Below, in pieces: positions 23,055-31,531 of a DNA stretch of 40,180 nucleotides. The DNA comes from Oceanobacillus indicireducens (GTDB taxonomy: Bacteria; Bacillota; Bacilli; Bacillales; Amphibacillaceae), in NCBI RefSeq assembly GCF_014647195.1, contig NZ_BMOS01000030.1, positions 1-40,180 of the forward strand, in the 5' to 3' direction. The number at the start of each line of letters is the position of its first letter. Position 1 is the stretch's first letter. A program made the translations under genes and the position numbers. Below the pieces are notes generated by a model, which worked only from the letters and a program-made list of their open reading frames with translations, was not told the origin of the DNA and did no database searches.

Positions 23055-23266
23055 GGTGGATCTTCCTTTCATTAGGTGAGTAATTGTTATTGTACCACAC
23101 AAACATCTCTATTCAACCCTAATTACTTGGGTTTATACAAAAAACAAAAGAACATGTTCATTGCCCCGCTACCTATCCGTCATGGACAACGTAGCTGTAA
23201 AAACAGATTAAGTACTTGGTATAGCCTCTATTGTACTAATAAGCCTTTCCAAACAAGTTTTAATTT

Positions 23267-23386
23267 TAATGAATTTCATAATACGTATGTAATGCTTCAC
23301 CATCACCATATGTAGTTGAGTTAGTTCGTTCCCAACTACATATGGTGATGGAAAAGCCGACTTTGGCAATTATGAAATTAATTCAT
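23267..23386. repeat. MITE-like palindromic element, copy A
   Basis: A 120-bp element with terminal inverted repeats AATGAATTTCATAAT (23267-23281) and ATTATGAAATTAATTCATT (23368-23386, with a short insertion), enclosing a strong hairpin (CACCATCACCATATGTAGTTG against its complement, about 18-20 bp stem). It is nearly identical to copy B at 23916. No coding frame. Located upstream of cysK and of the small zinc-ribbon gene. Confidence 0.85.
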
Positions 23387-23419
23387 TTGTTAAAATATTT
23401 AAATAATAAGGAAATACTT

Positions 23420-23456
23420 TATTCAGTGGGGTTATTATAGAAACGTAAATGCGTGA
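23420..23456 (+). repeat. Internally deleted copy of the 25.0-kb repeat
   Basis: ATTCAGTGGGG joined directly to GGTTATTATAGAAACGTAAA and TGCGTGA. These are the left end and the right end of the 144-bp repeat at 25000-25143 (ATTCAGTGGGG ... GGTATTACAGACCGTTAA TGCGTGA) with about 105 bp missing in between. It ends 17 bp before the ATG of the 31-residue zinc-ribbon gene, so both copies sit in the same place relative to a downstream zinc-ribbon gene. Confidence 0.6.
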
Positions 23457-23473
23457 TGAAGGGAGAGGTAAAA

Positions 23474-23569
23474 ATGAAATGTAAAGCTTGCAACGATAGT
23501 AAATTTGTTGAAGTTCCGGAATTTGAGCAACAATTTACAGTTTGCTTTTCTTGCGGAGAAGTATACTAA
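23474..23569 (+). CDS. 31-residue zinc-ribbon protein
   Basis: A very small gene with ATG at 23474 behind GGGAGAGG at 5 bases. The product starts MKCKACNDSKFVEV and ends VCFSCGEVY: two CxxC pairs 22 residues apart, the arrangement of a minimal zinc ribbon, with a single short linker between. The intact start, ribosome site and cysteine spacing support real coding despite its size. Function unknown; such mini-ribbons may bind nucleic acid or protein. It stands alone between the two MITE copies. Confidence 0.65.
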   Translation: MKCKACNDSKFVEVPEFEQQFTVCFSCGEVY

Positions 23570-23620
23570 TACGTTGATTTATCTAAATTAAAAAAGTACC
23601 TGCCTCCTCGTCCTTCCAGT

Positions 23621-23770
23621 CTAATGGTTAGGTAGTACAAATTTTTCATTTTTCCTTCTTATGCGGCCGTTTTTATCTGTATATATTTTAGTCAAGCCTA
23701 ACTTCTGCGCTTGTTTTAAAAGTTCATGCGTTCGGGAATGGGAAGCAATAATGAAACAATAAGCAGCGAA
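23621..23770 (-). pseudogene. C-terminal fragment of an unrecognised protein
   Basis: A 49-codon leftward open stretch: FAAYCFIIASHSRTHELLKQ, AQKLGLTKIYTDKNGRIRRK, NEKFVLPNH, stop. It is charged and helical-looking like a real protein tail but has no start codon, and a stop lies directly upstream. It sits between the MITE copies and looks like decayed coding DNA. I do not recognise the family. Confidence 0.35.
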
Positions 23771-23915
23771 TCATTGCTAGCTCAGTAATATTTAATTTTG
23801 CTTCAAAAAATCTGAAAAAAGATAGCCATCGGAAACTATCATTTAGTCTCCTCTAGCTATCTACATTTTATTTACAATAAGAAATGGGTTTACTGCATAA
23901 ACGTTAAATTAATTT

Positions 23916-24031
23916 AATGAATTTCATAATACGTATTTAATGCTTCACCATCACCATATGTAGTTGAGTTGGTTCGTTCCCAACTACATATGGTGATGGG
24001 AAAGCCGACTTTAGTAATTATGAAATTCATT
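23916..24031. repeat. MITE-like palindromic element, copy B
   Basis: A 116-bp element with perfect 15-bp terminal inverted repeats, AATGAATTTCATAAT (23916-23930) and ATTATGAAATTCATT (24017-24031). It has the same internal hairpin as copy A and differs from it at only a few positions; both are in the same orientation. It lies 24 bp from the 3' end of the gene at 24055 and could serve as that gene's terminator. A further trace of the terminal repeat (ATGAAATTCATTAA) is at 26976-26989. Confidence 0.88.
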
Positions 24032-24054
24032 CAATTCTATGTATTATTGCTTTA

Positions 24055-24783
24055 TTAGTACACATCCGAGATATACCATTTATCACCGTATTGCATCACT
24101 TCTACACTCACTAATTCTTCTGCATCTTCGGCATCGATAAAGACGGAGTTGTACTTCACAGTCGCTTCAAAATCGATGTAATCCTCGCCAGTGTCTATCT
24201 GTTCAAGATCAAGCAGTTCCATCGTCACATCCAGATTTCCAAGCATCTCCATCGCTTCCATCACATCTTCATCTAGCATTTCCTCCCAAACAAGCGGATC
24301 GACATACTGCTCTATTTTCTCCACATCTCCATCACTAAGTGCTGTGAAAAAATTCTCTATCACTTTTTCCGGACTGTCATTAGATCCCTGGAAGATGAAA
24401 AAAGCGATCAAAACAATAAGAATCCCGCCGATAATAGAAAGATTTCGTTTGCCTAACTTTTGCGCCTTTTGTTTCATGGAATCTACAAAACTATTTTCTT
24501 GTATGGGTTGTACCGCGGGCTGTTGTTGGGGCTCTTGCTTTTGTTTCTCCGACTGATTGGCTTGGGCCAACGCCTCTGCTTGGTCCGTACCTCCTGTTTG
24601 CTCTTCTGTATCAGCAATTGTTTGGGACTCACTTTCGCCCTCTCGCTTCGTCCCACAGTTCAGACAAAAAGCACTCTTACGCTCAAACTGCACCCCGCAT
24701 TCCTGACAAGCTTGGCGCTCCCCGCAATGGCCACAAAACGTAACATCCCCGATTTCTTTGTGGCAATTAAAACATTCATGCAT
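24055..24783 (-). CDS. Zinc-ribbon membrane protein with NTF2-like extracytoplasmic domain
   Basis: A 242-residue protein. The N-terminus has three CxxC pairs (ECFNCHKE, FCGHCGERQACQECG, FCLNCGTK), i.e. tandem zinc ribbons over residues 1-45. An acidic, Q-rich linker is followed by one membrane helix (LSIIGGILIVLIAFFIF, about 115-131) and a small outside domain beginning SPEKVIENFFTALSDGDVEKIEQYVDP, the pattern of NTF2-like/DUF4878 domains. The topology matches the TcaA-like protein encoded divergently at 25175, so they are likely distant relatives. Function unknown; cell-envelope stress or glycopeptide response is suggested only by that resemblance. The ATG at 24783 has only a weak ribosome site (AAAGAGTGA). 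Confidence 0.75.
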   Translation of the reverse strand: MHECFNCHKEIGDVTFCGHCGERQACQECGVQFERKSAFCLNCGTKREGESESQTIADTEEQTGGTDQAEALAQANQSEKQKQEPQQQPAVQPIQENSFVDSMKQKAQKLGKRNLSIIGGILIVLIAFFIFQGSNDSPEKVIENFFTALSDGDVEKIEQYVDPLVWEEMLDEDVMEAMEMLGNLDVTMELLDLEQIDTGEDYIDFEATVKYNSVFIDAEDAEELVSVEVMQYGDKWYISDVY

Positions 24784-24999
24784 ATTATCACTCTTTCTCT
24801 AGTATGATTCACCTACATCGAGATAATAATACACATTCCCGGGACTTTTGTAAAGGAAACTATAGACCTTTAGAATCAATTATGCATTTTTCTAGAGTAT
24901 TTTTAATCACTTTATATTCATTAAATAGTAAAATCAGCTTAACAAACTGGAAATATTAGTCTATACTACTAATGATTGAATAGATGAATAAAGTGAAAC

Positions 25000-25143
25000 T
25001 TCATTCAGTGGGGTTTCCTTACCTTCCCCCACTGAATGTTAGTTGAACAGAATCAGGGATTGCCGGACTGTTTATCTCCACCTTCACCTAGTAGCTTTCC
25101 CTCTTGTTTTGAGGTGGGGGTATTACAGACCGTTAATGCGTGA
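25000..25143 (+). repeat. 144-bp hairpin-bearing repeat upstream of the TcaA-like gene
   Basis: It begins with a perfect 12-bp stem, CATTCAGTGGGG (25002-25013) against CCCCACTGAATG (25027-25038), continues through a non-coding middle and ends GAGGTGGGGGTATTACAGAC CGTTAATGCGTGA. A deleted copy of both ends is at 23420-23456. It lies 32 bp ahead of the TcaA-like ATG and may be either an inserted repeat or a structured leader; the deleted second copy speaks for a repeat family. Confidence 0.6.
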
Positions 25144-25174
25144 AAAATATTTCATATAAAGGAGTCTATCAGAC

Positions 25175-26962
25175 ATGGAAAAGTACTGTCAGGAATGTGG
25201 AGAAGCTATCGATGAATCCTTAAACTTTTGTCAGAACTGTGGGCATAAATTGCACGCCTCTTCGGCACAGGGCACACTTATCCCTCCTAAAAAGCAGCCA
25301 AGAACTTACTCGAAGAAACAAAAAATAATCATAGGTGCAGCTGCCGCTCTTTTGGTTATCATGATTGGCGGCTATACATGGGGGAAGTCATATTTCTCTC
25401 CAGAAAAAACGGCAGAACGGTTCATCACAGCAATAATTGATGAAGATTATGAAAAAGTTCAGGATATGACAAGGATGCAAGGTGAATCGATCTCACAAGC
25501 AGAGGCAGAAGCACTTATCGCGCTTGCAAAAGATGAGGCACATTATATCAACATCGAAACGACGAATTTAGAAGACTTTTCGTACCAGAATGACCTGATG
25601 AAACTAACGGAGAACGGCAAGCATTTATTTATTTTTCCTAAATACCTATTTTCTTTAGTACCGCAATACGCGGACTTCAATCTGCCTTTTGAAAATATAG
25701 AAACAACATTTAATGAGGAAACATTCCCTGCCAAAAAGAACGATGAACGAAATATTGTTTATGGGCCACTCGCACCCGGTAAGTATACAATACATAGCAC
25801 TTACAGCGGGGAATTGACGGAAGCTGAATCAGAGGATGTAGTAATCCTCGGAGACAGCTCTAGTGATACGGTTTATCAGGATATTCAACTGGATGCAGAA
25901 TCGACAACATTCCACTTATATAATGAGAATGGCAGTCCGATTAAAAATGCATATATGGAAGTGAATGAAGAGCAGATCCCCTTCGATGAAAGCCTAAATA
26001 TTGAAGCATTCGGTCCGCTAAACCTGGATGGTTCTGTCACGGCAACCCCAATTATTGAAACAGAATGGGGTAAGGTAACACTAGATGAGATAAAGATTGA
26101 AGAAGATTACTATGAGCTCACCTTGAACACTGTAAGCAAGGAGCTAATGGATCATTTATCAGAAGTAATTTTATTGTATGGAGAAGAATATGTGGAAGCC
26201 CATGCAGCAAATGATGCCACAATCTTTACAGCTGTCACGGAAAACGTAAGAGAAAATTTCCAAGACGACTTTTCCTATAATATCGAGTACGGGAAAAATT
26301 TCACTGGACAATTAGACAAAATTGAAATAAATTATGATGAGCTAACGTTCTATGACAAAAATGAAGTTTCCGTCCCAGCTAATTTCCATTTTACAGCCTC
26401 CACTTTTCATAGTGACGAGCAGCCTGATTTAGAAGAACGAATTGACACCGTAGCACTTCGTATCATTTTCGATGCGGAGGAAGATAAATGGCTGATTGAT
26501 GAAGCAAATTCGTATGGAATGTTTAGCAATACAGATTTTGAAGCTACGGAAACCCTCGAAGGTTCACAGGAACTGCATCAGGCTGCCAAGTCAGCTTCAA
26601 AACCTGCAAGCAATGATGTAGATGCGCAAGTAGAAGAAGCAACGTTAAATTATATTTATAACCTTGTTGAAGCAATTAATGCGGATGATTATGAGCTCGT
26701 TCGTCCATATATCAAGGATGATAGTGCCCTTCATGGCATGCAAGTGGATTTAGTAGATCGCTTAGCGGAAAGTGGCATGAAGCAAGAGGTCATCGATGCA
26801 ACCGTAACAAATATTGAAGAGGACGGTGACGCATGGATTGTAACGACAGACGAAACGATTAAGAAAATTTATAACAGCGGTGAAGAGGAAACTAGTGATT
26901 ATAATTGGAAGTACACCGTAGAATCAGATGGTGATGGGGTGTCGTTGACGAATATAGAGTAA
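25175..26962 (+). CDS. TcaA-like zinc-ribbon membrane protein
   Basis: A 595-residue protein. The N-terminal zinc ribbon (MEKYCQECGEAIDESLNFCQ, NCGHKLH) lies in the cytoplasm, then comes a basic linker, one membrane helix (IIIGAAAALLVIMIGGYTWG, about residues 51-70) and a long outside part. This starts SPEKTAERFITAIIDEDYEKV, contains two Ig-like stretches (GPLAPGKYTIHSTYSGELTE and the following ENGSPIKNAYMEVNEEQIPF region) and ends with NTF2-like segments (YIYNLVEAINADDYELVRPY). This order is that of TcaA, linked in staphylococci to teicoplanin response. Start ATG 25175 behind AAAGGAG. It stands alone, between the 144-bp repeat and a bidirectional terminator. Confidence 0.78.
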   Translation: MEKYCQECGEAIDESLNFCQNCGHKLHASSAQGTLIPPKKQPRTYSKKQKIIIGAAAALLVIMIGGYTWGKSYFSPEKTAERFITAIIDEDYEKVQDMTRMQGESISQAEAEALIALAKDEAHYINIETTNLEDFSYQNDLMKLTENGKHLFIFPKYLFSLVPQYADFNLPFENIETTFNEETFPAKKNDERNIVYGPLAPGKYTIHSTYSGELTEAESEDVVILGDSSSDTVYQDIQLDAESTTFHLYNENGSPIKNAYMEVNEEQIPFDESLNIEAFGPLNLDGSVTATPIIETEWGKVTLDEIKIEEDYYELTLNTVSKELMDHLSEVILLYGEEYVEAHAANDATIFTAVTENVRENFQDDFSYNIEYGKNFTGQLDKIEINYDELTFYDKNEVSVPANFHFTASTFHSDEQPDLEERIDTVALRIIFDAEEDKWLIDEANSYGMFSNTDFEATETLEGSQELHQAAKSASKPASNDVDAQVEEATLNYIYNLVEAINADDYELVRPYIKDDSALHGMQVDLVDRLAESGMKQEVIDATVTNIEEDGDAWIVTTDETIKKIYNSGEEETSDYNWKYTVESDGDGVSLTNIE

Positions 26963-27022
26963 AAGATTACTATAATGAAATTCATTAAACTGTTTTGGAT
27001 TCAATCAGCTTACCACAAAAAA

Positions 27023-27052
27023 CTCGCTATTGTATATAAGTTCAATAGCGAG
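27023..27052. terminator. Bidirectional terminator
   Basis: CTCGCTATTG (27023-27032) and CAATAGCGAG (27043-27052) form a perfect 10-bp stem with a 10-base loop. On the minus strand it is followed by TTTTTTG and on the plus strand by CTTTGT, so it can end both the TcaA-like gene and the converging gene at 27091. Confidence 0.85.
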
Positions 27053-27090
27053 CTTTGTAATTTCTGACATTAATTATGAAAACGCCATTT

Positions 27091-27483
27091 TCACTTTTTC
27101 TTTTTAAATGTCTTAAATAGGAAATAAATGAGTATTGCCACCACCGCATAAATCAAAAACATCACCATAAATCCCCATAGCCCCGCTACTGCATCCGCAA
27201 ACTCCATATTTCCTCTGTTCGTGATTGCTTGCTGCAGTTCGATTGCAAAGACGAGGACAACCATAACGGTAAATGTATAAACAAAGGAAAGAATCGTCGT
27301 ACTCCACTTCATTTTTTCAATGATTTTAAAGAAAAAATACACCATGAAGAACGTTACCATTCCAATAATACCGATGATCCAGAAATGAAGCTGCTTATCT
27401 GTCATATGTAAACCGAACATATCGGTCAATATATCATGGATATCATTCACAATTTCCGCCAATATAATAACTATTTCTTTCAC
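27091..27483 (-). CDS. Small membrane protein of unknown function
   Basis: A 130-residue protein with three strong hydrophobic helices (FWIIGIIGMVTFFMVYFFF, ILSFVYTFTVMVVLVFAI and GLWGFMVMFLIYAVVAILIYFLF) and a lysine-rich C-terminus (FKTFKKKK). It starts with GTG at 27483 behind AGGAGG at 7 bases, which makes it a credible gene. It converges on the TcaA-like gene and shares its terminator. No conserved functional motif was recognised. Confidence 0.7.
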   Translation of the reverse strand: MKEIVIILAEIVNDIHDILTDMFGLHMTDKQLHFWIIGIIGMVTFFMVYFFFKIIEKMKWSTTILSFVYTFTVMVVLVFAIELQQAITNRGNMEFADAVAGLWGFMVMFLIYAVVAILIYFLFKTFKKKK

Positions 27484-27598
27484 TGGAAGCCTCCTAAAAC
27501 TACTTTAAATAACGATAGTCTTAGTTTACTATAAATCTATAATAATAGACATAGGGCTTTACACTACACCTAAAGGTTATGTCCTAACCTCTTCTTCA

Positions 27599-28441
27599 TC
27601 AATCCTTATCTTTCTTGAGTAACTCTTTCGTAAACCGAATATCATCAGTAAAATAACCATCTACATTCAGCTCATACACCCGCTCCTGCTCTTTCCTCGT
27701 TGTCACCTCATCAGTGAAAAACACATGCACTTCTTTCCCTTGCCGGTGTAATTCATTAACACTTTTCATTGTAACGTCCGTTGCTTCTATGCCAATAATC
27801 GGATAATCAGACGTCTTTGCTTTCTTTAAATTGAATTTTTCTTTGCCAAACAGAAGGGTGAGCGGAATTTCTGGTGCTAACGTTTGGATTTTTTCTAAAC
27901 TTTCCTCTGAGAAAGACTGGATTGTGACGAGATCTTGGGAGAGTAAGTCATATTCGAGTAACAGCTCGATTAACGGTTCTTCCATGACAAGTTCCCCATG
28001 AACCAATCTCGTTTCAATATAATAGTGCTCCGTGTCCCGAAACGTTTCGAGAATCTCTCTTAATGTAGGGATTTCTTCCATTGTTCGCTGCTCTCCAAAC
28101 ACTTCCGACGTTTCAAGTTCCTTTATTTCCTGCAATGAATAGTCCGTTGCATTCCCCGTTCCATTCGTTGTCCGGTCGATCGTTTCGTCATGCATAGCAA
28201 TGAGTGCACCATCTGCCGTCATTCGTAAATCAATCTCCAGGGCATCAACACCGTCTTCAGCAGCTATTTTATACGCCGTAATCGTACTTTCATTAAAGCG
28301 ATCATTCGCCCCGCGATGTGCAATAACTTTTGGGGAATCAACGATGGCTGGTTCGGGCTCCACTTCCCGTTCCATAACGAGATAAGCACCAGCGAAAACA
28401 ACACAACTTACACATAAGATACCGATTACCTTTTTAAGCAA
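27599..28441 (-). CDS. Membrane-anchored glycerophosphodiester phosphodiesterase
   Basis: A 280-residue GDPD-family enzyme with an N-terminal hydrophobic segment (VIGILCVSCVVFAGAYLVM) that would anchor or export it. The active-site text is VIAHRGANDRFNEST, then ALEIDLRMTADGALIAMHDETIDRTTNGTG, containing the HR, E, D and H residues of the family. It would cleave glycerophosphodiesters to glycerol 3-phosphate and an alcohol outside the cell. The start overlaps the end of the cytoplasmic homologue by 8 bases; it is the last gene of the ugp operon. A short stem (AGGTTA/TAACCT, 27573-27589) follows. Confidence 0.87.
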   Translation of the reverse strand: MLKKVIGILCVSCVVFAGAYLVMEREVEPEPAIVDSPKVIAHRGANDRFNESTITAYKIAAEDGVDALEIDLRMTADGALIAMHDETIDRTTNGTGNATDYSLQEIKELETSEVFGEQRTMEEIPTLREILETFRDTEHYYIETRLVHGELVMEEPLIELLLEYDLLSQDLVTIQSFSEESLEKIQTLAPEIPLTLLFGKEKFNLKKAKTSDYPIIGIEATDVTMKSVNELHRQGKEVHVFFTDEVTTRKEQERVYELNVDGYFTDDIRFTKELLKKDKD

Positions 28442-29195
28442 GGGATTTCCTTTTATTTCGATCGTTTAGGGCTTCTTCAGGGAAATCCGTAATAATCGCT
28501 TCCACACCCAAATCGAGTAATTGTTTTATTTCATCCTGCTCGTTAACCGTCCAAATCCGCAATTTCTTCACTATATCTCTCCCATAAAAGGTATCGGAAA
28601 ATGCAATCCGTTTGGATACATGTAATGCCTCAAGCTCCAAACTATGTAAATAATCCTCGGGATGCGCTATCCTTTGATCCAGTAACCAAGCAATTTCTGC
28701 ATCCGGGTCCAACTGTTTCATCCGCAAGAGGCTAGGTAAATGAAAAGAGGAATAAATGACTTTGCGACCATTCCCATATTCCTTTACGAGGGCTAATACT
28801 TTTTCTTCGATGCCCTCGTATTGAAAGAGACTGGTCTTTAATTCAATATTTAATTCGATTTTATACGGTGCTAACAGCTCCAGCACTTCCTGAAGGGTTG
28901 GCACACGTTCTGCAGACCAAATCACTCGATCATAATTCTTAAGATGAGCATACTTTACACCTGCACTATATTGTTTGATTTCTTGTAAGGTCAGATCTTT
29001 TACAAATCCGGTTCCATCTGTCGTTCGCTCTAACGTCTCATCATGGATAACGACAACCTCCCCATCTTTTGTAAGTTGTACATCCAGTTCAATCCCATCT
29101 GCGCCTTGGCGGATCGCTTGAAGAAATCCGAGTAACGTATTTTCCGGGAACGTTCCCATACACCCGCGATGCCCATAAATCTTCGTCTCTGTCAT
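28434..29195 (-). CDS. ugpQ: Cytoplasmic glycerophosphodiester phosphodiesterase
   Basis: A 253-residue GDPD without a signal peptide. The catalytic text IYGHRGCMGTFPENTLLGFLQAI, GIELDVQLTKDGEVVVIHDETLERTTDGTG is complete, and WTVNEQDEIKQLLDLGVEAIITDFPE closes the barrel. It should hydrolyse glycerophosphodiesters imported by the transporter encoded directly upstream, giving glycerol 3-phosphate. It follows the binding-protein gene by 84 bp. The anchored homologue downstream suggests hydrolysis on both sides of the membrane. Confidence 0.88.
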   Translation of the reverse strand: MTETKIYGHRGCMGTFPENTLLGFLQAIRQGADGIELDVQLTKDGEVVVIHDETLERTTDGTGFVKDLTLQEIKQYSAGVKYAHLKNYDRVIWSAERVPTLQEVLELLAPYKIELNIELKTSLFQYEGIEEKVLALVKEYGNGRKVIYSSFHLPSLLRMKQLDPDAEIAWLLDQRIAHPEDYLHSLELEALHVSKRIAFSDTFYGRDIVKKLRIWTVNEQDEIKQLLDLGVEAIITDFPEEALNDRNKRKSLA

Positions 29196-29279
29196 CGTAA
29201 CACTTCCCTTTCATGGATAATCAGAAAGGGAATAAAGCATCCGATCATACTTTATTCCCTCTCATTCTTTTATTAAAAA

Positions 29280-30650
29280 TTATTCTCCTCGTGCTGCGTT
29301 TGCTTGTTCGATTGCTGTATTAAATTGATCGACTGCTGTGTTATACGCGTCGTCTACCTCGCCACCGTTATAAACCGTTTCAAGTGCTGTTTCCATAATT
29401 TTACGGCCTTCTGGAATCATATCCATTAATGCGCCTTGGGTTGCGAACGATGACGTTGTTGCTTGTAGTTGCTCAACCGTCACGTTTAATTGTGGCATTT
29501 CTTCGTGTGCATCAACGGCAACTTGCTCATCATATGCAGCCGGATTGATTGCAAAATAACCTGTTCCCACATGCCACTCTGCTTGAATTTCCGGTGTTTG
29601 TAAATACTTCATGAAGTCCCAAGCAGCATTTGTTTCTGCTTCCGGCTTCCCGTCAATCATCCAAAGACTTGCCCCGCCGATGACAACACCTGCGCGTTCT
29701 TTTTCCTCTGGGTGTGGCAAAAATGCGATACCTACTTCAAATGGTGCGTTATCAATCACATCTCTTGAACTAGCTGAAGATTGTAAGAACATCGAGACAT
29801 CCCCTGCTAAGAAACCGGAAACCATGTTGTCACCATTCGTTCCATAGTTAGCGAATGTTTCATCATTAACCATACGCTCTACCCATTCAAAGATTGATTT
29901 CCCTTCTTCTTCTGTCCAGCCAATTTCAGTTGGTGTGTCCGTTCTTCCGTTATCATTGTTTAATAATAAGGCGCCCTGGTTGGCCAGCAGTTGTTCATAT
30001 AACCAGCCATAAGCCTGCAGTGCAAATCCTTTCATGTCTGGATTAGCTTCCACAATTGCCTTACTTGCTTCTTCTACTTCCTCAAATGTTTCTGGTGGAG
30101 CTTCCGGGTCTAGCCCCGCTGCTTCAAAAGCATCCTTATTATAATACATAACCGGTGTGGAAGAGTTGAATGGCATCGAGTAGAACGTTCCATCTAAGGA
30201 ATAATAGTTAATAATATTTTCCTCTAAACCGCTCATATCATAACCATCTGCATCAACCAATTCTTGAATTGGTAAAATGCTGCCACTATTAATCATCGAC
30301 ATCGTGCCAATTTCGAACGTTTGGATAATAGTTGGTGCACTGTCTGTACCGGCAACACTATTAAATTTCGTCAATGCTTCATCATATGAACCTTGGTATT
30401 CTGCATTCACTTGAACTTCATCCTGGGAACTATTATAGCTGTCAACAATCGCATTTAATGCTTCCTGACCAGCCCCACCCATCGAGTGCCAGAATGTAAC
30501 GACTTGTTTTTCGTTATCTCCAGATCCCTCACTTGTACCTTCCGCGCCAGCAGTAGCACTACCAGCTGCCTCGTCCGCGTTTCCATCTGAACCACATGCT
30601 GCAAGGAATAATACGAACCCTAACATAAGTATCGCAAGTATCTTCTTCAT
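29280..30650 (-). CDS. ugpB: Glycerol-3-phosphate/glycerophosphodiester ABC transporter binding lipoprotein
   Basis: A 456-residue extracellular binding protein of the family 1 type. The signal sequence MKKILAILMLGFVLFLAACG has an LAAC lipobox, followed by a G/S/A/E-rich linker. VVTFWHSMGGAGQEALNAIV and YYSLDGTFYSMPFNSSTPVMYYNKDAFEAAG are characteristic of UgpB-like proteins, and the C-terminal region has MPQLNVTVEQLQATTSSFAT. Context (two GDPD genes downstream, UgpE/A/C upstream) assigns it to glycerol 3-phosphate or glycerophosphodiesters. It lies 65 bp after the second permease gene. Confidence 0.9.
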   Translation of the reverse strand: MKKILAILMLGFVLFLAACGSDGNADEAAGSATAGAEGTSEGSGDNEKQVVTFWHSMGGAGQEALNAIVDSYNSSQDEVQVNAEYQGSYDEALTKFNSVAGTDSAPTIIQTFEIGTMSMINSGSILPIQELVDADGYDMSGLEENIINYYSLDGTFYSMPFNSSTPVMYYNKDAFEAAGLDPEAPPETFEEVEEASKAIVEANPDMKGFALQAYGWLYEQLLANQGALLLNNDNGRTDTPTEIGWTEEEGKSIFEWVERMVNDETFANYGTNGDNMVSGFLAGDVSMFLQSSASSRDVIDNAPFEVGIAFLPHPEEKERAGVVIGGASLWMIDGKPEAETNAAWDFMKYLQTPEIQAEWHVGTGYFAINPAAYDEQVAVDAHEEMPQLNVTVEQLQATTSSFATQGALMDMIPEGRKIMETALETVYNGGEVDDAYNTAVDQFNTAIEQANAARGE

Positions 30651-30715
30651 TCTTTCATTACACTCCTTTTTTTATAAAAAATTTCGTTCATCCGCTCATT
30701 TTGAGCAGCTCCAAC

Positions 30716-31531
30716 TTATTTCAAAGCACCTTCCGTTAATCCTTTTTGCAGTTTGCTTTGACCGAGGAATAAAAGAATTAAAGTAGGAATCACAACGATA
30801 ACAGCACCTGCCATGATGACACCCCAGTCATTTAATTGCTCCTGTGTTTGTAATTGCTTTAAGCCGATTTGTACGGTACGAACATTGTCGTTCGTCGTCG
30901 TGAGGAGTGGCCATAAATACATATTCCACGAGGTTAAAAATCCGTACACACCTAAAGTTAGTAAACTAGTTCTCGCAACAGGTAAAACGACTGTCAGATA
31001 GAATTTAAAATCCCCCATCCCAGCAATCTGACTCGCTTCTCTTAATTCTTTCGGTATTTGTTTAAAGTTCTGCCGGAGTAAAAATGTCCCAAACGCCATC
31101 GCAAAGAATGGAACGGTCAGCCCCGGATAGGTATCAATCCACCCCAAATCACGGATGATATGGAAGTTCGGAATAATCGATGCTTCAAAAGGAACCATCA
31201 TCGTCGCGATGAAAACAAAGAATAAGAGATCTCTCCCTTTGAACTCTAAAAAGACAAAGGCATAAGCGGCTAAACTTGATAAAATTAATTGTCCAAGCAT
31301 AATCACTAAGGAAATGATTAAGCTATTCAACAGATATTTAAGTAATGGGAACTGCCCGAACGCCCTGACATAATTATCAAAGGATAACGATGTAGGCAGG
31401 CTTCCCGTCATAATGTCTTTGTTCGACATAAAGCTCATGGCAAACGCCATTAATGTTGGCGCAAAGACGAGAAATCCTGAAATAATCAGTAAGATATAAA
31501 ATATAACTTTTCGACCTGTTGGGATTGTCAT
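30716..31531 (-). CDS. ugpE: ABC transporter permease (UgpE type)
   Basis: A 271-residue MalG/UgpE-type inner permease with six helices. The coupling motif is ELREASQIAGMGDFKFYLTVVLPVARTSL. PFFAMAFGTFLLRQNFKQIP just before it is typical of UgpE. It overlaps the UgpA gene by 4 bases, so translation is probably coupled. It forms the membrane channel with UgpA. Confidence 0.9.
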   Translation of the reverse strand: MTIPTGRKVIFYILLIISGFLVFAPTLMAFAMSFMSNKDIMTGSLPTSLSFDNYVRAFGQFPLLKYLLNSLIISLVIMLGQLILSSLAAYAFVFLEFKGRDLLFFVFIATMMVPFEASIIPNFHIIRDLGWIDTYPGLTVPFFAMAFGTFLLRQNFKQIPKELREASQIAGMGDFKFYLTVVLPVARTSLLTLGVYGFLTSWNMYLWPLLTTTNDNVRTVQIGLKQLQTQEQLNDWGVIMAGAVIVVIPTLILLFLGQSKLQKGLTEGALK

